Under the pieces are notes generated by a model. It was not told the origin of the DNA, did no database searches, and saw only the letters and a list, made by a program, of their open reading frames with translations. DNA of 64,000 nucleotides from Eleusine coracana subsp. coracana (Eukaryota > Streptophyta > Magnoliopsida > Poales > Poaceae), in NCBI GenBank assembly GCA_032690845.1, contig CM064422.1, forward strand, positions 8,742,001 to 8,806,000, given 5' to 3'. Of the stretch, positions 36,198-48,284 are shown in pieces (position 1 is the first letter of the stretch; each line of letters opens with the position of its first letter). The translations under genes and the position numbers were made by a program.

Positions 36198-39100
36198 ATG
36201 GCAGACTCAATGGTGTCAAGCTTCTGGGGTCCTGTAACATCGACGACTGAGTTGTGCGAGGAGAATTATGCACACTCGTCATATATTGCAGAATTCTACA
36301 ATACCATCTCTAATGCTCCTTGCATTCTCTTGGCGCTTATTGGGCTAGTGAATGCTTTCCGCCAAGGTTTTGAGAAACGCTTCAGTGTCCTACACATATC
36401 CAATATGATACTTGCTATTGGGAGTATGATTTTCCATGCTACCTTGCAACTTATGTAAGTATTATCTTACCTTGGAAGTTCAGCATGTTTCTGTGAAATG
36501 GTGTTTTTTCTTATCTTGAGATTATCAGAATAGCTTGCTAGTTGGCTAACTATCATGCCTAGTGTTTTGTTCTTTTCTCTGATGCACTTGTTCAAGTTCA
36601 GATCATTATGATGGTCCTTTGCCATTTGTGTTTTAGTTGTAGTACTAATGAACTCACCGCGTCTACACATTTTCAGATGAATTATGATCATGTCATTTTG
36701 CTGCTCTAATTATACCATACAATTTTGTTCTATATATGAGTTATGAAGTTACCATACTGAAAGAAAAGGCCATTGTTTAAGGCTTCGTTTCTGCATTTAG
36801 TGCAGAAAAGATGAGAGCAAACTTTCATATAATGTCCCAGTTTCATTATTTCGTTAGAAGCAGGTTATTCAAGCTGGGTTCTTATTAATATTTGTCTTCA
36901 TTTTTTTTTTCTGATTTCTTGTCTCAAATGTTTTTAAGGGTTTGAAATCCGGCGACCTTTTTAAAAAATCTTGTGAAGATTACGAGTTTTGTGCCTTAGA
37001 TTATAGTTATTTTCTGGGTTCAAATGATCTTTGGATTAGTGAAATATCTGACTGTAAATTAGTGACTCTTGTATTTAATAAAAAAATATTCAAGTAACTA
37101 AATAAGTACTGATTTTGCAAAGCTACATATTTTAGTGCAAATATGCGATCTGATCTCATGCTTGACATGAACCAGCCTCATGTCTGATACCTGGCCCTTT
37201 TATGTTCTTGATACTGGGCGACTGGCCTAGGATAACATGCTGTGTAAAATGTCGTGGAATCTGTTCTGGATAAAATAAATAGACTCCTCAAAAATATTAT
37301 ATATTATGCATGATTATATTTGTAGATCATCTTTGCAAGAGATTGAGAAGAAATAAGTTTCTCTTATATCTACCAGCTAAGCTCATTGCTATGAAGAAAA
37401 CCTCAGAAGTTTTATATAATTGGCATGTTCATATTTTTAGATCATCTTTGCAAGATATTTTAGAAAGAAATTTCTCTAATATCTATCAGCTAAGCTCATT
37501 GCTATGGAGAAACCTGTGAAGTCATTCCATCTGCATGTACTGTGTCCTGTTTGTAATTCAGCTAAGCTCAATTGCTGATGTGAACTTTGCTTTATTTATG
37601 TAAGCTTGTTGTTATGAGAATGCTTTTTGCTATGTTTGCATTTACCAATAAACAATATGTTCCACTATTCTGGGAACTTTGCTTGTTGTTATGAGAATGC
37701 CACTATTCTGGGCTACGTGGCCGTTTAGGCGAACACGGCTGGGTCTGTGTAGCGTTTACATGCTGTGTAAACAAGAGTTAATCCCGTTTAGGAACACGGA
37801 GGGTTGAAACTCTATGCCCCGTCAACACACAGAAAAGGTGGCTCCATTTGTCACTAACGAGTAATATTGTGCCATAAGACAAACTTAAGTTGTGTTTACC
37901 CTAGCCATGCCGGCATAATGCAGCATCCAGTTGTTTTGTTGCCTGGACAGCCCTATTGCTTGGACCTTCAAAAGAGCCCATTGGTCTGGCCATACTAGAA
38001 CAATGAGACCCATTCTAACAAAGCATGGTTTGAAAAAGGCTCAGGCTGCGGGTGAAACAAAGTTTCTAACACTTTTTGCTCTGTAACTGAGCCAGGATCA
38101 TAGCTCGCAACCCTAGTAATGATGGCTAAGATTGTCTTTTAAGCTTGTGATCTGATATGTAGATTGCTTCAGTCACTGGTGTTTTAGTTTAGCAGGAATC
38201 TTTTCGTTTTCTTTCTCTTGTTCACTTGCTGTGTAATGATTCATTTATCCCTGACTAACCTACATCTGCAAAGTTAATAGCGCCCTGGACGCGCCAAACA
38301 CACATTTCCATGCCACGCCAGTTGTACTATCTTGTTGTTGAGATTTTGTTTGTGCTTCCTTTTTTTGCTTATGTGGTTTCACTGGTATTGTACTGAAATC
38401 ATTCACCAGTCACAAATGTTGTTCTGATGTTTAGTGATGAGCCTCACCATTTACTTTCTCCATACAAAAAACTCTGGTTATCTCTGTTGTGGTGGACCTA
38501 ATGGCCATTCCAGTCTGAATGAATCCACTTTGAGCTTAGCATTCATGTGCTAACAGCATTACATGCAGCACTAAGAACTATGAAATGCACGTTGTTAAGT
38601 TCTCATCGTTGCTATTTTTGTCATTCCACAAAGCAGGTGTTATTTGATATTGAGACTGATCTGCTGACCTTAGATTAATGCTTGCCTAAAAAAAAGGACT
38701 AGGATGTCCATAACACAAAGGGTTAATCTGCAAAGGGTTATATTTGAACTATACTGAATTGGTTTGGTGTACTGTCCACCTGTAGTATGCTGTTGGGAAT
38801 TTCCATAAGTTTATTTCTTTGACTTGTGAATTCATTCTTTTGTACTTTATTATATATGCCATCTTTGCTGTACTATGCATACTAAGTTCTTTATGGTAAT
38901 CTGTTGTTTTGTTTTCCAGCCTACAACAGAGTGATGAGACTCCGATGGTTTGGGAGATCCTTCTATATCTCTACGTCCTTTATTCACCAGACTGGCATTA
39001 CAGGAGCACCATGCCTACTTTCCTCTTCCTATATGGTGCTGCTTTTGCTGTAGTCCATTTCTTCGTGCGGTTCCAAGTAGTATTCAAGTTGCATTACATT

Positions 39101-39436
39101 GGCCTGTGCCTCCTTTGCATCCCTCGGATGTACAAGTACTACATACAGACAAAAGACTTGGCTGCGAAGCGGCTTGCAAAGCTGTGGGTTCTTACATTAT
39201 GCCTGGCGACACTATGCTGGCTATTTGACCGTGTCGCCTGTAAGAAGATGTCACATTGGTATGTCAACCCGCAGGGACACGCATGGTGGCATGTGCTTAT
39301 GGGTTTGAACTCTTACTATGCAAACACGTTTCTAATGTTCTGCCGGGCTCAGCAACGTGGATGGAACCCCCGGATCACCCACCTTCTTGGCTTCCTGCCC
39401 TATGTTAAGGTACAGAAACCCCAAAAGAGTGAATGA
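36198..39436 (+). CDS. ACER: Alkaline ceramidase (ACER/YPC1-like)
   Basis: Two coding exons, 36198-36454 and 38920-39436, join (AT|C) to 257 residues, close to the usual plant length. The enzyme hydrolyses ceramides, in plants mostly phytoceramides, at ER or Golgi membranes. The signature start FWGPVTST and CEENY, then SSYIAEFYNTISNAPCILLA, matches the family. Proposed zinc and catalytic residues by comparison with human ACER3 are Ser76, His80 (SMIFHATL), Asp91 (QQSDETPMVWE), and His206 and His210 (GHAWWHVLMG). About seven hydrophobic segments follow. The positions matching ACER3 Asp19/Trp20 read Glu-Leu here. The 2465-bp coding intron contains a ~115-bp tandem duplication. The leader carries its own intron. 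Confidence 0.95.
37324..37530. repeat. Tandem duplication of about 115 bp in the ceramidase intron
   Basis: The motifs agatcatctttgcaaga and cagctaagctcattgctatg recur at a spacing of about 115 bp. A further partial copy of the second motif lies just downstream (near 37560). Non-coding. Confidence 0.75.
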
Positions 39437-41838
39437 GGGCTATGTGGATCAGTGATGCTATTCAGCGCCGGTAAGATTATGTCCCTCATGTGCGCAAAGC
39501 AGTGGCATTTTTGTAAATGGGCTTCCAAGTGATTACAAACTAAAAGTGTTCTGATGTCACACTAGATTTTGGGAACTTTTAACTGACACTTGTTTTGTAC
39601 CATACTTAATTGTCAAACAGAGATTAGTTTGAGTGTTCATCTCTTAGTTTTGGTCGTCTTTTGGCTTCTCTGGAGTTGTCATTTTCTGTGCTTATAGGAC
39701 CAAGTTTATTTATTAAATTATTTATCGTTGAATGGGTCGAATTGTATTAGTTACAACTTGTATGGGAATAGATGCAGCATTATGGTGGTCACCATTGATT
39801 CTTTTTTACTGATGTGATTACAGCAGTCTATGATCAGAAAGAATGTTTCCATGGTTGTGATTGTGTTTGGTTCTGAATTCTGCTCATGGTATTGTTTGTC
39901 CTACTGGTCGCATGCTGCTTACATTAGTTCAAGCATTGTGTGCCAGACGGGAGAATACTAGTGTGCCAAGGTTTGATTCCGGTATGTAAAATGGTTACAA
40001 ATTTGCATGAGTATTTCCATTGGTACATACTGTCGTCGACTGAATATGAAACACAACTGTTTTTGGCTTCTGTTATTCGTTTCTTATTGTTGCACAGGTG
40101 ATGATCCCTACCTGATTAGCAGGAGTCGGGATACGATCAACCTTAACGGCGTGGTGGTTTTAAACAGGCCTGCAATTGCAATGGCTGATTCGTGCGTGGC
40201 CTGCACGCGAGCATCCGTGCTAGACGGTGGAGCATGTGGATGGGCCTTTCCGGCTGCTGGGATTCTTGACTACAGCTGGTGACGACAACCTCCGCCGATC
40301 TCGTGCTTTGTCCGTAACGCTTCTCGTCCTACACTTGTGCAGTCCATATCCTGAACAAGGAATGCATACTAGCAACCCATGCTACCTGCACGTTGGAAAG
40401 GCATGGGTCCTGCGTCGTTCGCTGTACTTAGGACGGGGATCCCTACACAGATGCTACTACTTGCAAGCTCTGCTGACTTGCCTGAATCTTGCGCTTTCTG
40501 GATGGGACCGCGGAAGCTGCGCTCTCCTGGACCGTTTCTGTTGCTGCTACGGTGAGAAATTGAATGGTGCGACAAGTATATGACGGTACAGCGGCGGCAT
40601 TGCCGGTGTCCATGCGCATGTGCGTCTACACTGCGGCTTTGTGGACCGGGAGTTGTAAAACTGGAGAAATTTAATAATTTCAATCGAAAGGAGTTCGGTG
40701 TAGATTTCACCAATTTTTTTTAAAATAAGCGCAGAAATCTTTACAGTATATTACAAGAATAAAGAGGGAGTTCATCATGTCAGTCAGTTGGGACTTTTTA
40801 TTGGCCTCATGGAGAAAGACCAGGAGGTTATTCTCTTCACAAAGAGAAGGCATAAAAAAAAACTGACACGGCGTTCTGGAAGATTAGAACCATGTGTTTC
40901 CGTTGTGCAGCAGCATTAAAGAAAACGAGAATCCAGCCGCTGATACGCGTCCACGAAACAGCAGCAGGAATTCGAATCACGATCTGGGTGGATAGAGGAG
41001 GATAAGATTCCAATCTCGCAATTAATATTCGGCGCATGACCTCGTTCTCACATTTGGCAAATCAGAATGCGCCAAGAACCCAAACCACCCAGCACCCACT
41101 CTCTCAGGTCATCCGCCAGTCAAACGCACCTACTCAGTGCATCACAACATTACACGCGTATAAGTGAGAGCTCCAAGCAGAGCTGAGCAGCCACCAGCCT
41201 CCACCAACCATTTGCAACAATTCATGATTCCCCCCACAACAAATGAAATACAGATGTAGTTCCCAAGTGAATTGACATTTTGAAACAATAGCAATGCAAG
41301 TTGAATAACAATATTACATTATTGCAAATGTCATTGAGGGATTATGGAGGCCTCAAGGTCTAACCAAAACAGGGCCATACAATAATCCATGACAAATGGT
41401 AAAATGAAAAAAATACCTCTGAAGACTACTATAGCATCCCAAGTAATCACTTACACCATCAGTACATCATGTATCAATATCATAATGAACAAAATAAACA
41501 CCACTATGCGAAGGAAAGAATTCCAACACAGAAAACAAGACTTCATTTTAATAACAGGGTTAATTCACAAATAGAGAACTTCTGGTTGATGAACTGATGC
41601 TGCCGGGGTGCGATTCTACCTGGGTTGAACTTGGAACAAACCCAACCGAGGAACTTCACTCTTTAACCTACTGGAACCTGAATAATAATGTATGTGATTT
41701 ATCTCCAAAAAGAAAACCAATCTCTGATCACCACCTTCAGCTATCCATCATTGTTGACAACCTCAATTAACAGAAAAAGAATACTTCAAATTCAATAGAT
41801 AAGAATAAAATCATGACACCTTCCAGTCTCTTCCATGT
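39437..41838. other. Ceramidase 3' region and spacer to the CCCH gene
   Basis: The first few hundred bases are ceramidase 3'UTR, and about 41200-41838 is probably the CCCH gene 3'UTR read from the minus strand. In between, 40095-40680 is less AT-rich, but I see no conserved coding pattern. It may be spacer or a non-coding transcript. Confidence 0.5.
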
Positions 41839-44073
41839 CTATGTGGCTAGACTACCAATCTGCTGATCAAGCTGCATCTGCTCAAGCAACGCTTCTATAA
41901 CTGCAGCTTGGTCATGTCCATCCAGCTGTGTGTTCAGACCAGAACCTTCTCCGTTGCTCATGCTGGGAGGCATCAGTGGTGACGGTCCAACCGAGTTAAT
42001 GTTTTCAGCTGTAGTAACTTGCTTCTCTGGTGGAGATTCCTTAACCAGTGTATGCACCCAAGAGAGATCCGGGTCATCACCGCCCGATCTAAGTTCAAAG
42101 GACGATGAACGACGAAGCTTACCCAATTCTTCACCATTCACGCCCCAATCCGGTGTTCCTGAAGGAGATCCCCACCTGGACCAGGATGAGCTTAGAGGGG
42201 AGACAACAAGAGCTGAAGCTCGGGCAGCACTAGGCCCAAGATCACGAGAACTAAGACTCCTCATTGTCTGCTGCTGCTGCTTCTCACGCTGAACAAGGGC
42301 AGCGGCCAGGTGAGAGTTCATTGGGGATCCTGACTCAATGCATCGAGGAGACATCCGGCCAGGGGACGATAGGCCAAGTGATGCTTGCAAGAGAGATGAG
42401 TGTGAAGGTAACTGCTGATTGTCCACAGCCTTTGGAGAGAAGACTCCAGTGTTGATAGGTGAAAGGAGGGCTTGCTGCTGCTGCTGGAACTGATTTAGGA
42501 TAGCAGCCTTGTGTGAAGGTGAAAACATAGCACCCTGATCAGCATTACTATACCTTGGGGACGAAACCATCTCAGCAGAGAAGAGATCATCCAGGTTTGA
42601 CGGATTCAGTGATTTTGTCCGGGCAGAGTGGTTTCCTGTGGATGAACCAAGACGTGAAAAGGACGGATCATTCATAATCTGGGAATCAAGATCCTGCATC
42701 AGTGAGTAGTCATCTGCTGGCATATCCCTTGCACTAAGTGAGGTTCTAAGCCTGCTTGACTGAAGACTGCTGCCTGGAAGATGTAATGTTGGAACATTTG
42801 GTTGCTGCCACCCCAAAGAAGGGGGCATACCATTGCCAGAAGGAGACATTGGTGGCGTAAATGGGGACATTACCGCTGAAACTGATGATGGAGAACCAGG
42901 CATCAAGCCCATTGCTGCAGCCATCTCCATAGCAGCTGTTGCTGAAGCCCTTGGTGAAGGTACTGCTGACCCCGTGGAAACATACAGGGGGCGGAGCTCA
43001 TCAGTAGTGTGTGCAAAGAAACAAACACGTCGGTTACAGCTTGTGCCATCCTTGCAAAGGCGAGTACGATACTGCGCTGGATGGAGCCAGCACTCAAAGA
43101 CTCCATGAGCATACTCACACATGTCGCCGCGCCGGCACACACCTTTCCTGAAGTCTGGGCATGGCACACAACTGTAGTGGTACTTGCGGGGATCTCGACG
43201 CCGAGCATTCTCTCCAGGGTGGACAAAGGGGCACTCGGTCCAGTCATGTGAGTAAGCCCGCGAGCATGGCCGGATCTTAAACGAGTACATGCGGAACTCG
43301 TCAGAAGCATAGATGCTGTTCTTGATATCTGGAAGGGATGGATCCACTGGATATTCCTTCTTCTCCGAAATCGCAACCCTAGGCAGGTCAGCAAACTTTG
43401 CCGTCATCATCAAAGCTGCAGATGGAGACCTTGCATCCTCCGCTGTCGGGGATGAAATGGGCGATGAGATTGAGTTGGTGGACCTTGTAACCACGCGGAG
43501 CACACCATGCTCAGGCTTGGGGCATCCAAGAAGATCTAGGAGCGCGAACTTGGCATCAAACATCTTCGGTGGCACAGAGATCACATCAGCTGGACGGCGC
43601 CCCGAGTCATCCATGGCGTCAGCATCTGCCCCGGCGGCGAGCAACAGCTTGACTGCCTCCACAGCCGTCCGTGAGCCACCAGAGGCGGCGCAGTGGAGGG
43701 CGGTGGTACCGTCAGCACTGCAGCGGCGGTTGAGGTCAACCGAAGGGAGGGACAGCAGCAAGCGGAGCGCCGCAAGGCTCCCGTAGGTGGCGGCGACCAT
43801 GAGCGGGGTGCGGTGCTCCAGAACCTTCCGGCGGCCGTACCAGAGGCCGGCCTCGTCCGCGGCGGAGGGCGGCGCGCGCTCCAGCGCCCGGCGCAGCCCC
43901 TCCGCGTCATCGTCGGCCGCGAGCTCCAGCAAGCCGGCGAAGGCGTCGTCCGTGTCGATGGTGAGATGCTTCGCCATCTCCGCGACATTCTTCCGGGGAG
44001 TGGCGACCGCCGCCGCGCCGCCGTCGATGCTGGCAGCAGGGGGCGCGGAGATCGGCATGCCGTTCATCATCAT
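41839..44073 (-). CDS. Ankyrin plus tandem CCCH zinc-finger protein (plant RR-TZF class)
   Basis: One coding exon encodes 744 residues. Ankyrin repeats lie at about 85-190 (HRTPLMVAATYGSLAALRLL; DGTTALHCAASGGSRTAVEA). An arginine-rich segment (CSRAYSHDWTECPFVHPGEN, then ARRRDPRKYHYSC) precedes two CCCH fingers with exact plant RR-TZF spacing. Finger 1 is Cys305-x7-Cys313-x5-Cys319-x3-His323. After 16 residues comes finger 2, Cys340-x5-Cys346-x4-Cys351-x3-His355. The C-terminal half is Ser/Pro/Gln-rich. Family members shuttle between nucleus and cytoplasmic granules, bind AU-rich RNA and act in stress or hormone signalling. A leader intron at 44440-44106 separates a GA-rich 5'UTR exon. The N-terminus and the DNA just upstream recur in Yippee copy B at 51.7-51.9 kb. 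Confidence 0.95.
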   Translation of the reverse strand: MMMNGMPISAPPAASIDGGAAAVATPRKNVAEMAKHLTIDTDDAFAGLLELAADDDAEGLRRALERAPPSAADEAGLWYGRRKVLEHRTPLMVAATYGSLAALRLLLSLPSVDLNRRCSADGTTALHCAASGGSRTAVEAVKLLLAAGADADAMDDSGRRPADVISVPPKMFDAKFALLDLLGCPKPEHGVLRVVTRSTNSISSPISSPTAEDARSPSAALMMTAKFADLPRVAISEKKEYPVDPSLPDIKNSIYASDEFRMYSFKIRPCSRAYSHDWTECPFVHPGENARRRDPRKYHYSCVPCPDFRKGVCRRGDMCEYAHGVFECWLHPAQYRTRLCKDGTSCNRRVCFFAHTTDELRPLYVSTGSAVPSPRASATAAMEMAAAMGLMPGSPSSVSAVMSPFTPPMSPSGNGMPPSLGWQQPNVPTLHLPGSSLQSSRLRTSLSARDMPADDYSLMQDLDSQIMNDPSFSRLGSSTGNHSARTKSLNPSNLDDLFSAEMVSSPRYSNADQGAMFSPSHKAAILNQFQQQQQALLSPINTGVFSPKAVDNQQLPSHSSLLQASLGLSSPGRMSPRCIESGSPMNSHLAAALVQREKQQQQTMRSLSSRDLGPSAARASALVVSPLSSSWSRWGSPSGTPDWGVNGEELGKLRRSSSFELRSGGDDPDLSWVHTLVKESPPEKQVTTAENINSVGPSPLMPPSMSNGEGSGLNTQLDGHDQAAVIEALLEQMQLDQQIGSLAT

Positions 44074-44105
44074 CAGTGCTCCTCGGATCGGAAAAACTGA
44101 TGCGA

Positions 44106-44440
44106 CTGCAAAACACCAAACCGCGAGAAATCAGTCAATCAAGAAACAAGTCAAATAAGTCCTCCGCAGCACAAGAGATAGCCCAAGAAAACCCACCAAA
44201 TCCGGAGCAAAACGGAAAGTCATATAAAAAACCGTGCCAGCAGAAATGGAAGCAAGAAGGAAGAGCCCGCGGCACGAATCGAAGAACCTCCCAAAACCTC
44301 CCTCGGAGAAAATCCAATATCTAACTAGATCAGGACGATTCATGCTCTCAAGCCCACTAGAAAAGGCAAGCGAATACTACGCCTCAGCTGCTCCGCCCGA
44401 CAGATCGGAGCAAGAAAAAGGAAAGTGCAGGCCAGCTTAC
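44106..44440 (-). other. Leader intron of the CCCH gene
   Basis: On the minus strand the donor GAACAG|GTAAGC at 44440 and acceptor TTTTGCAG ending at 44106 define a 335-bp intron, 32 bp upstream of the ATG. This is a sequence-based prediction without transcript data. Confidence 0.65.
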
Positions 44441-44690
44441 CTGTTCAGTGTCACAGCAGCGCGTGATGCGGCGAACCATCTCACCACAGCAACGACCGAA
44501 GCGGCGCCACGAAGACCTCCGAGATCCCCATGGGAGGGGCCGACAAAAGGAAAGAGCGAAAAATCGAGAGGAAAGCGGCGAGCTTGTGCCGAGGCGCCCG
44601 GGAGGAAGCAGAGATAGGGCCGATCTATCTATCCGGTCTGGGATTGTTGGGGAGAAGAGAAGAAGCTCGGGTGTGTGAGTCGCGAGGGAG

Positions 44691-44746
44691 GAGAGAGAGA
44701 GAGGTGCAGTAAAAAAGGGGAAAGTGAGAGAGAGAGAGAGAGAGAG
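44691..44746. repeat. Two GA microsatellites upstream of the CCCH gene
   Basis: GA runs at 44691-44703 and 44724-44746 flank a short purine-rich stretch in the likely 5'UTR or core promoter of the minus-strand CCCH gene. GAGA-factor binding is possible but inferred. Confidence 0.85.
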
Positions 44747-44749
44747 TGG

Positions 44750-47392
44750 GGGTTGTGGCTTTCGGTCTTCTCGCACACTCCCTCGCTCCTCTCTGCTTAT
44801 CTGCCGCGGCAATTAACACGAGTAATGAGGTGGGGTTAAAACGGATAAAGAGGGTTAACGTGTGCTCTAACGAGCAGATAAAATCCTTGGTCGAGTTGAT
44901 AAGTTCGGCGCGCGCGCATAGTACTTCACATAAAAACACTGTTAACATTCCATGTGCAACTGCATGGGGTTAGGGACAACTTCTCGTTTCTATAAATTTA
45001 ATACACATTTATGTGATGTTACTAAAATCATTGATAACCATTTGCTTCGAGTATACTTTTGGACGTCCTTGCTTCCGGCCACAAGAGGCTATATTCTTTT
45101 TTTGTTCCTAATGCACAAGAGGCTGTTTTTGAAGTTAACGACAAACGCAGTGCGCGAAGTTGAAGGATATTTTGGTTTCATTTGCATATTTAATTTATTT
45201 CGCAAAAGAATATTTCCAGTTAGGCACATCTCTTAGATGCTTGTCTGGTCGGTTTGTTAGGAGGGTCGGAGCAGGGATTAGAAGAACCTAGAGAAATCTC
45301 CGCACGGGACCCTACACTACATCTTCATTCATACAAAGTGCATACTCCGCTTGAAGTGAACTCTATTGTTCTCTAAAATAAAATGATATATACAATCACC
45401 CTTTACAAAAAAAAGTGGCATTCATTGAATGTCATGTATTTATATTCTCCCTTGTAAAAGAATTTGTAAATGCCGTGTAATCATAATTCTTTGGTTATTT
45501 TGTACTTCATTTTGGTCACCATGGTGTTTAGCTACACCAAAAGAACCTTCGAGACCGGCTTTGTATCATTCTCCTCTCGCGTGATGTATCATTCTGTCAC
45601 ATGAAAAGCCAATTAACTCCAAGAGGATTTGCACAACATGTATATAATATGAAGTTAGCTGAACCTACCAAACCATGCGCATTTTATGGATTGCCAACAA
45701 CAAAAAGGCAAGCTAGAGCTCCCTTTTTTTTTTCCCCCTACAAGAACGACATTTTTTGCCCGCAAAAGGAGCTAGACAACGAGTTGTTGTAGTTGTACGT
45801 AGGGGAAAAAGATTGGTGCTATCATGTAAAGGACGTGCTTAGTTACAGTTGTGAAAGCCCGGTGACGAGGAAACCGCAACCCCACGCGGAGCCCGCTCGG
45901 TCGCTCGCCCGGCGGCCTTCTCGAACCGCGCTGCCGCGGGCAGAGCAGATCTCCGTAGGCGACGTCAACGGCAGCAGCAGCAGTAGCCGCCTCACGCCCT
46001 CACCCACCCAGTTGGCCGGCCCACCACCACCGCTCGGTGACGGGTGACGAACCCGGGCGTCCCACGTAGGATACGACGGTGGCACCTCCCGATCGTTCCA
46101 TCGGTCGATATCGATCGCCCGGAATCGCGACGCGTCCCTTTCCGCCGCTTCTCGAAATTTCCGATGCCCGCGTCCGCGTGCGCTTGTCGCGTTTCCGGGC
46201 GACCTCCAACCAGCGAGACCGAGACGTGTGCACCGGGTTGGAGGCGTGGGCACGAGGACGGGTCGCGTCGCGGGATGATGATGGAACAAGGGAGTAGTAC
46301 GGCGCGCGGGGGGGGGGGGGGGGGGGAGGGGGTCCAGCTCCAGGCGCCGCGAACTCCTGTCCTGTTGGAGTGAAACAAGACGGCCCTGTCCATGTTGTTG
46401 CCGTGTCATTAGACTCGTATAGCGCCTCTTCAATTCCCGGCCGCTTTTAATCATGAACTTCGAAGAACCCTACACGCAGGCCCTTGCCAATCCAGGCAAG
46501 ATCCCGACTTGAAAAGACGGTGTCCTACGAGTCTTGTAGAGTTCAGAGGGCCACACTAGAGGATCGCAGAACAGACGAATGACCTAAAGTTCTAGTATGT
46601 GGCCGTAGCGTAGCTTCGACTAGAGAGATGGCGTCGACATGTCGGGCGAGTAGTGAGTTGGCAAGGACGTGGTAGTGTTCCCTTCCCTGATGCCAAACTA
46701 CCAAATTGGCCGTCATCTCTAAGCATGTCGTTTCTCATTGTGAACCGGCACGTTGGGCTGGGCCGCTCCGTGGAGCAAAAGCGCAGGCCTGCAGATGTCT
46801 TTTTTTTTCTTCTCATCGATCGCTTTCTCAATGCTTCTCAGTTTTCATGTTCAGTTCCATCAAGCTAGCAGCTAGCAGGTGAATCCTTTTAAATTGTCTT
46901 GCCGGCTGTGTCCGGCAACGGTTTGTTGATATTATTTTTTAGGTTTGCATTGGTGCTTCAATTGAGAAAAATTCAAACTTAACAAAAGTTCTTATTGATC
47001 AGCATGGGTCAACACCATATAAGCATACTTACACATTATAGAACAACAAAGCCTGGCAGCAATTTATTTATTTATTTTGCCGAAACGCAGTTACTTAGCA
47101 GGACATCCAGATCATATTCTTGAGAAATGGGCTTTTATTTGGCCATTAAAGCCTAGCGTTCCCAGGATACAACTTTGAAGGAACAGAGATTACATGCATA
47201 TGCAGACAGGCCCGAGATATATCTTCCAACTTCCAAAGAAGATGGGAGGGATGATCAGGCCACCTAGATTAAATTTACGCGGGGATTCTTTGAATCGGAG
47301 CAAATCTCCAACCAGGTAACTAAAGACCAAAACACACAGGTTATTTACATACAGGGATTGAGCAACAAGCGTGAGCCTATTTGAATTCTACT
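44750..47392. other. Spacer with a GC-rich block
   Basis: Mostly AT-rich and gene-free. A CpG-rich island of about 600 bp (45850-46470) stands out, with a 19-nt G tract at 46308-46326. It has long open frames on both strands of biased composition, but none shows a recognisable domain. 46690-47050 is homologous to 49780-50010, marking the boundary of the Yippee duplication unit. From about 47070 the sequence is the 3' flank of Yippee copy A. Confidence 0.5.
46690..47050. repeat. Duplicated spacer (paired with 49780-50010)
   Basis: Shared blocks with 49780-50010 include acatgtcgtt/gcatgtcgtt, gggctgggcc/ggctgggcccg, ggcctgca and aaattcaaac/ttttcaaac followed by agttcttattgatca or agttcttactgatca. 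The pair brackets Yippee copy A and records a tandem duplication of the region. Confidence 0.75.
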
Positions 47393-47628
47393 TCATACAT
47401 CATCCGCATCGCTTCCATCAGGGCCTGACACCTTATACCTGAACAGCCAAAAAAAGATTATTTCAGTGAATTGCAAACTAAAAGTAGAGCTGAAGATGAG
47501 TTATTTTAAAACAATCACCTCTCCAGCATACATTTCCCTTCCTTGTACCTCTGGGTCTTCTCATATGCACCCTCCTAAAGAAGAGGCATCATTATAGATA
47601 GCACTTAGACGCAAAGAAGATTTCAAAC

Positions 47629-47725
47629 AATCAGTAAAACTTACATATTTTAGATGCATAGAAGATTTCAAATAATCAGTAAAACTTACATATTTCCATC
47701 CAACAATTGACCCGCAGCCAGCACA
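47629..47725. repeat. 45-bp tandem duplication containing a splice donor
   Basis: The block caatcagtaaaacttacatatt occurs as two copies 45 bp apart (aaaac at 47636 and 47681), differing by a few bases. On the minus strand each copy carries AAATAT|GTAAGTTTTACTG, so the exon 3 donor of Yippee copy A exists twice. The second site is 45 nt downstream and in frame. Confidence 0.85.
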
Positions 47726-47989
47726 AAAAATGTCAGAAACAGTATGCAACCCCGTCACCATCATGCAATCTTCTTTTACTCCATTGGTCACATTGACACT
47801 GAACATAACAAACATGGTTATTAATAGTACATCTGCTGTTGGAGAAAATTGCAAAACATAAAAGGCATAGTATAGTTTTATTGCACTTATCAGTAAAGCA
47901 GACATAGTGTGTTTGTCACTACTTATACTCAAAGTACTTATAGTGCTTATTTTTTAAAAAAACTGCTTATAGTGCTTATTGTAATATAA

Positions 47990-48217
47990 ACAGTCAACCC
48001 GTTTGACAAAACTGCTTTTGCTTATCTATCAAAATTGCTTATGTTGACCCATAAGCACTATAAGCTATGTTTTGATGCTTTGTCCAAAGTGCTTATGGCT
48101 AGTACAAAATGCTTATAAGTGCTTATACCTCATAAGCACTTTGATATTTTGTTGTTTGACAGTTCAAACTGCTTATTAACCATAAACACTTCTAATAAGC
48201 AGTGTCAAACGCACCTA
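47990..48217. mobile_element. hAT-type MITE in intron 2 of Yippee copy A
   Basis: Perfect 8-bp flanks TAATATAA at 47982-47989 and 48218-48225 give a hAT-length target duplication. Inverted ends share CGTTTGACA and CTGCTT (left cccgtttgacaaaactgctt, right complement of aagcagtgtcaaacgcacct). The 228-bp interior is packed with GCTTAT/ATAAGC units in both orientations. Copy C lacks it. Confidence 0.8.
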
Positions 48218-48284
48218 TAATATAACATAGAATTGCAAAGAAGATAAGGTAAAATTGCACTTATCCACATTGCCACTTCCAAAT

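Noticed and set aside
42833..44100. Several 90-160-codon frames opposite or out of frame with the CCCH gene
   Set aside because: Shadows of a long GC-biased exon; no domains, and the sense frame has exact CCCH spacing.
45843..46454. Open frames in the GC-rich block, up to 203 codons
   Set aside because: Both strands and several frames are open, with biased composition and a homopolymer run; no domain or splice support.
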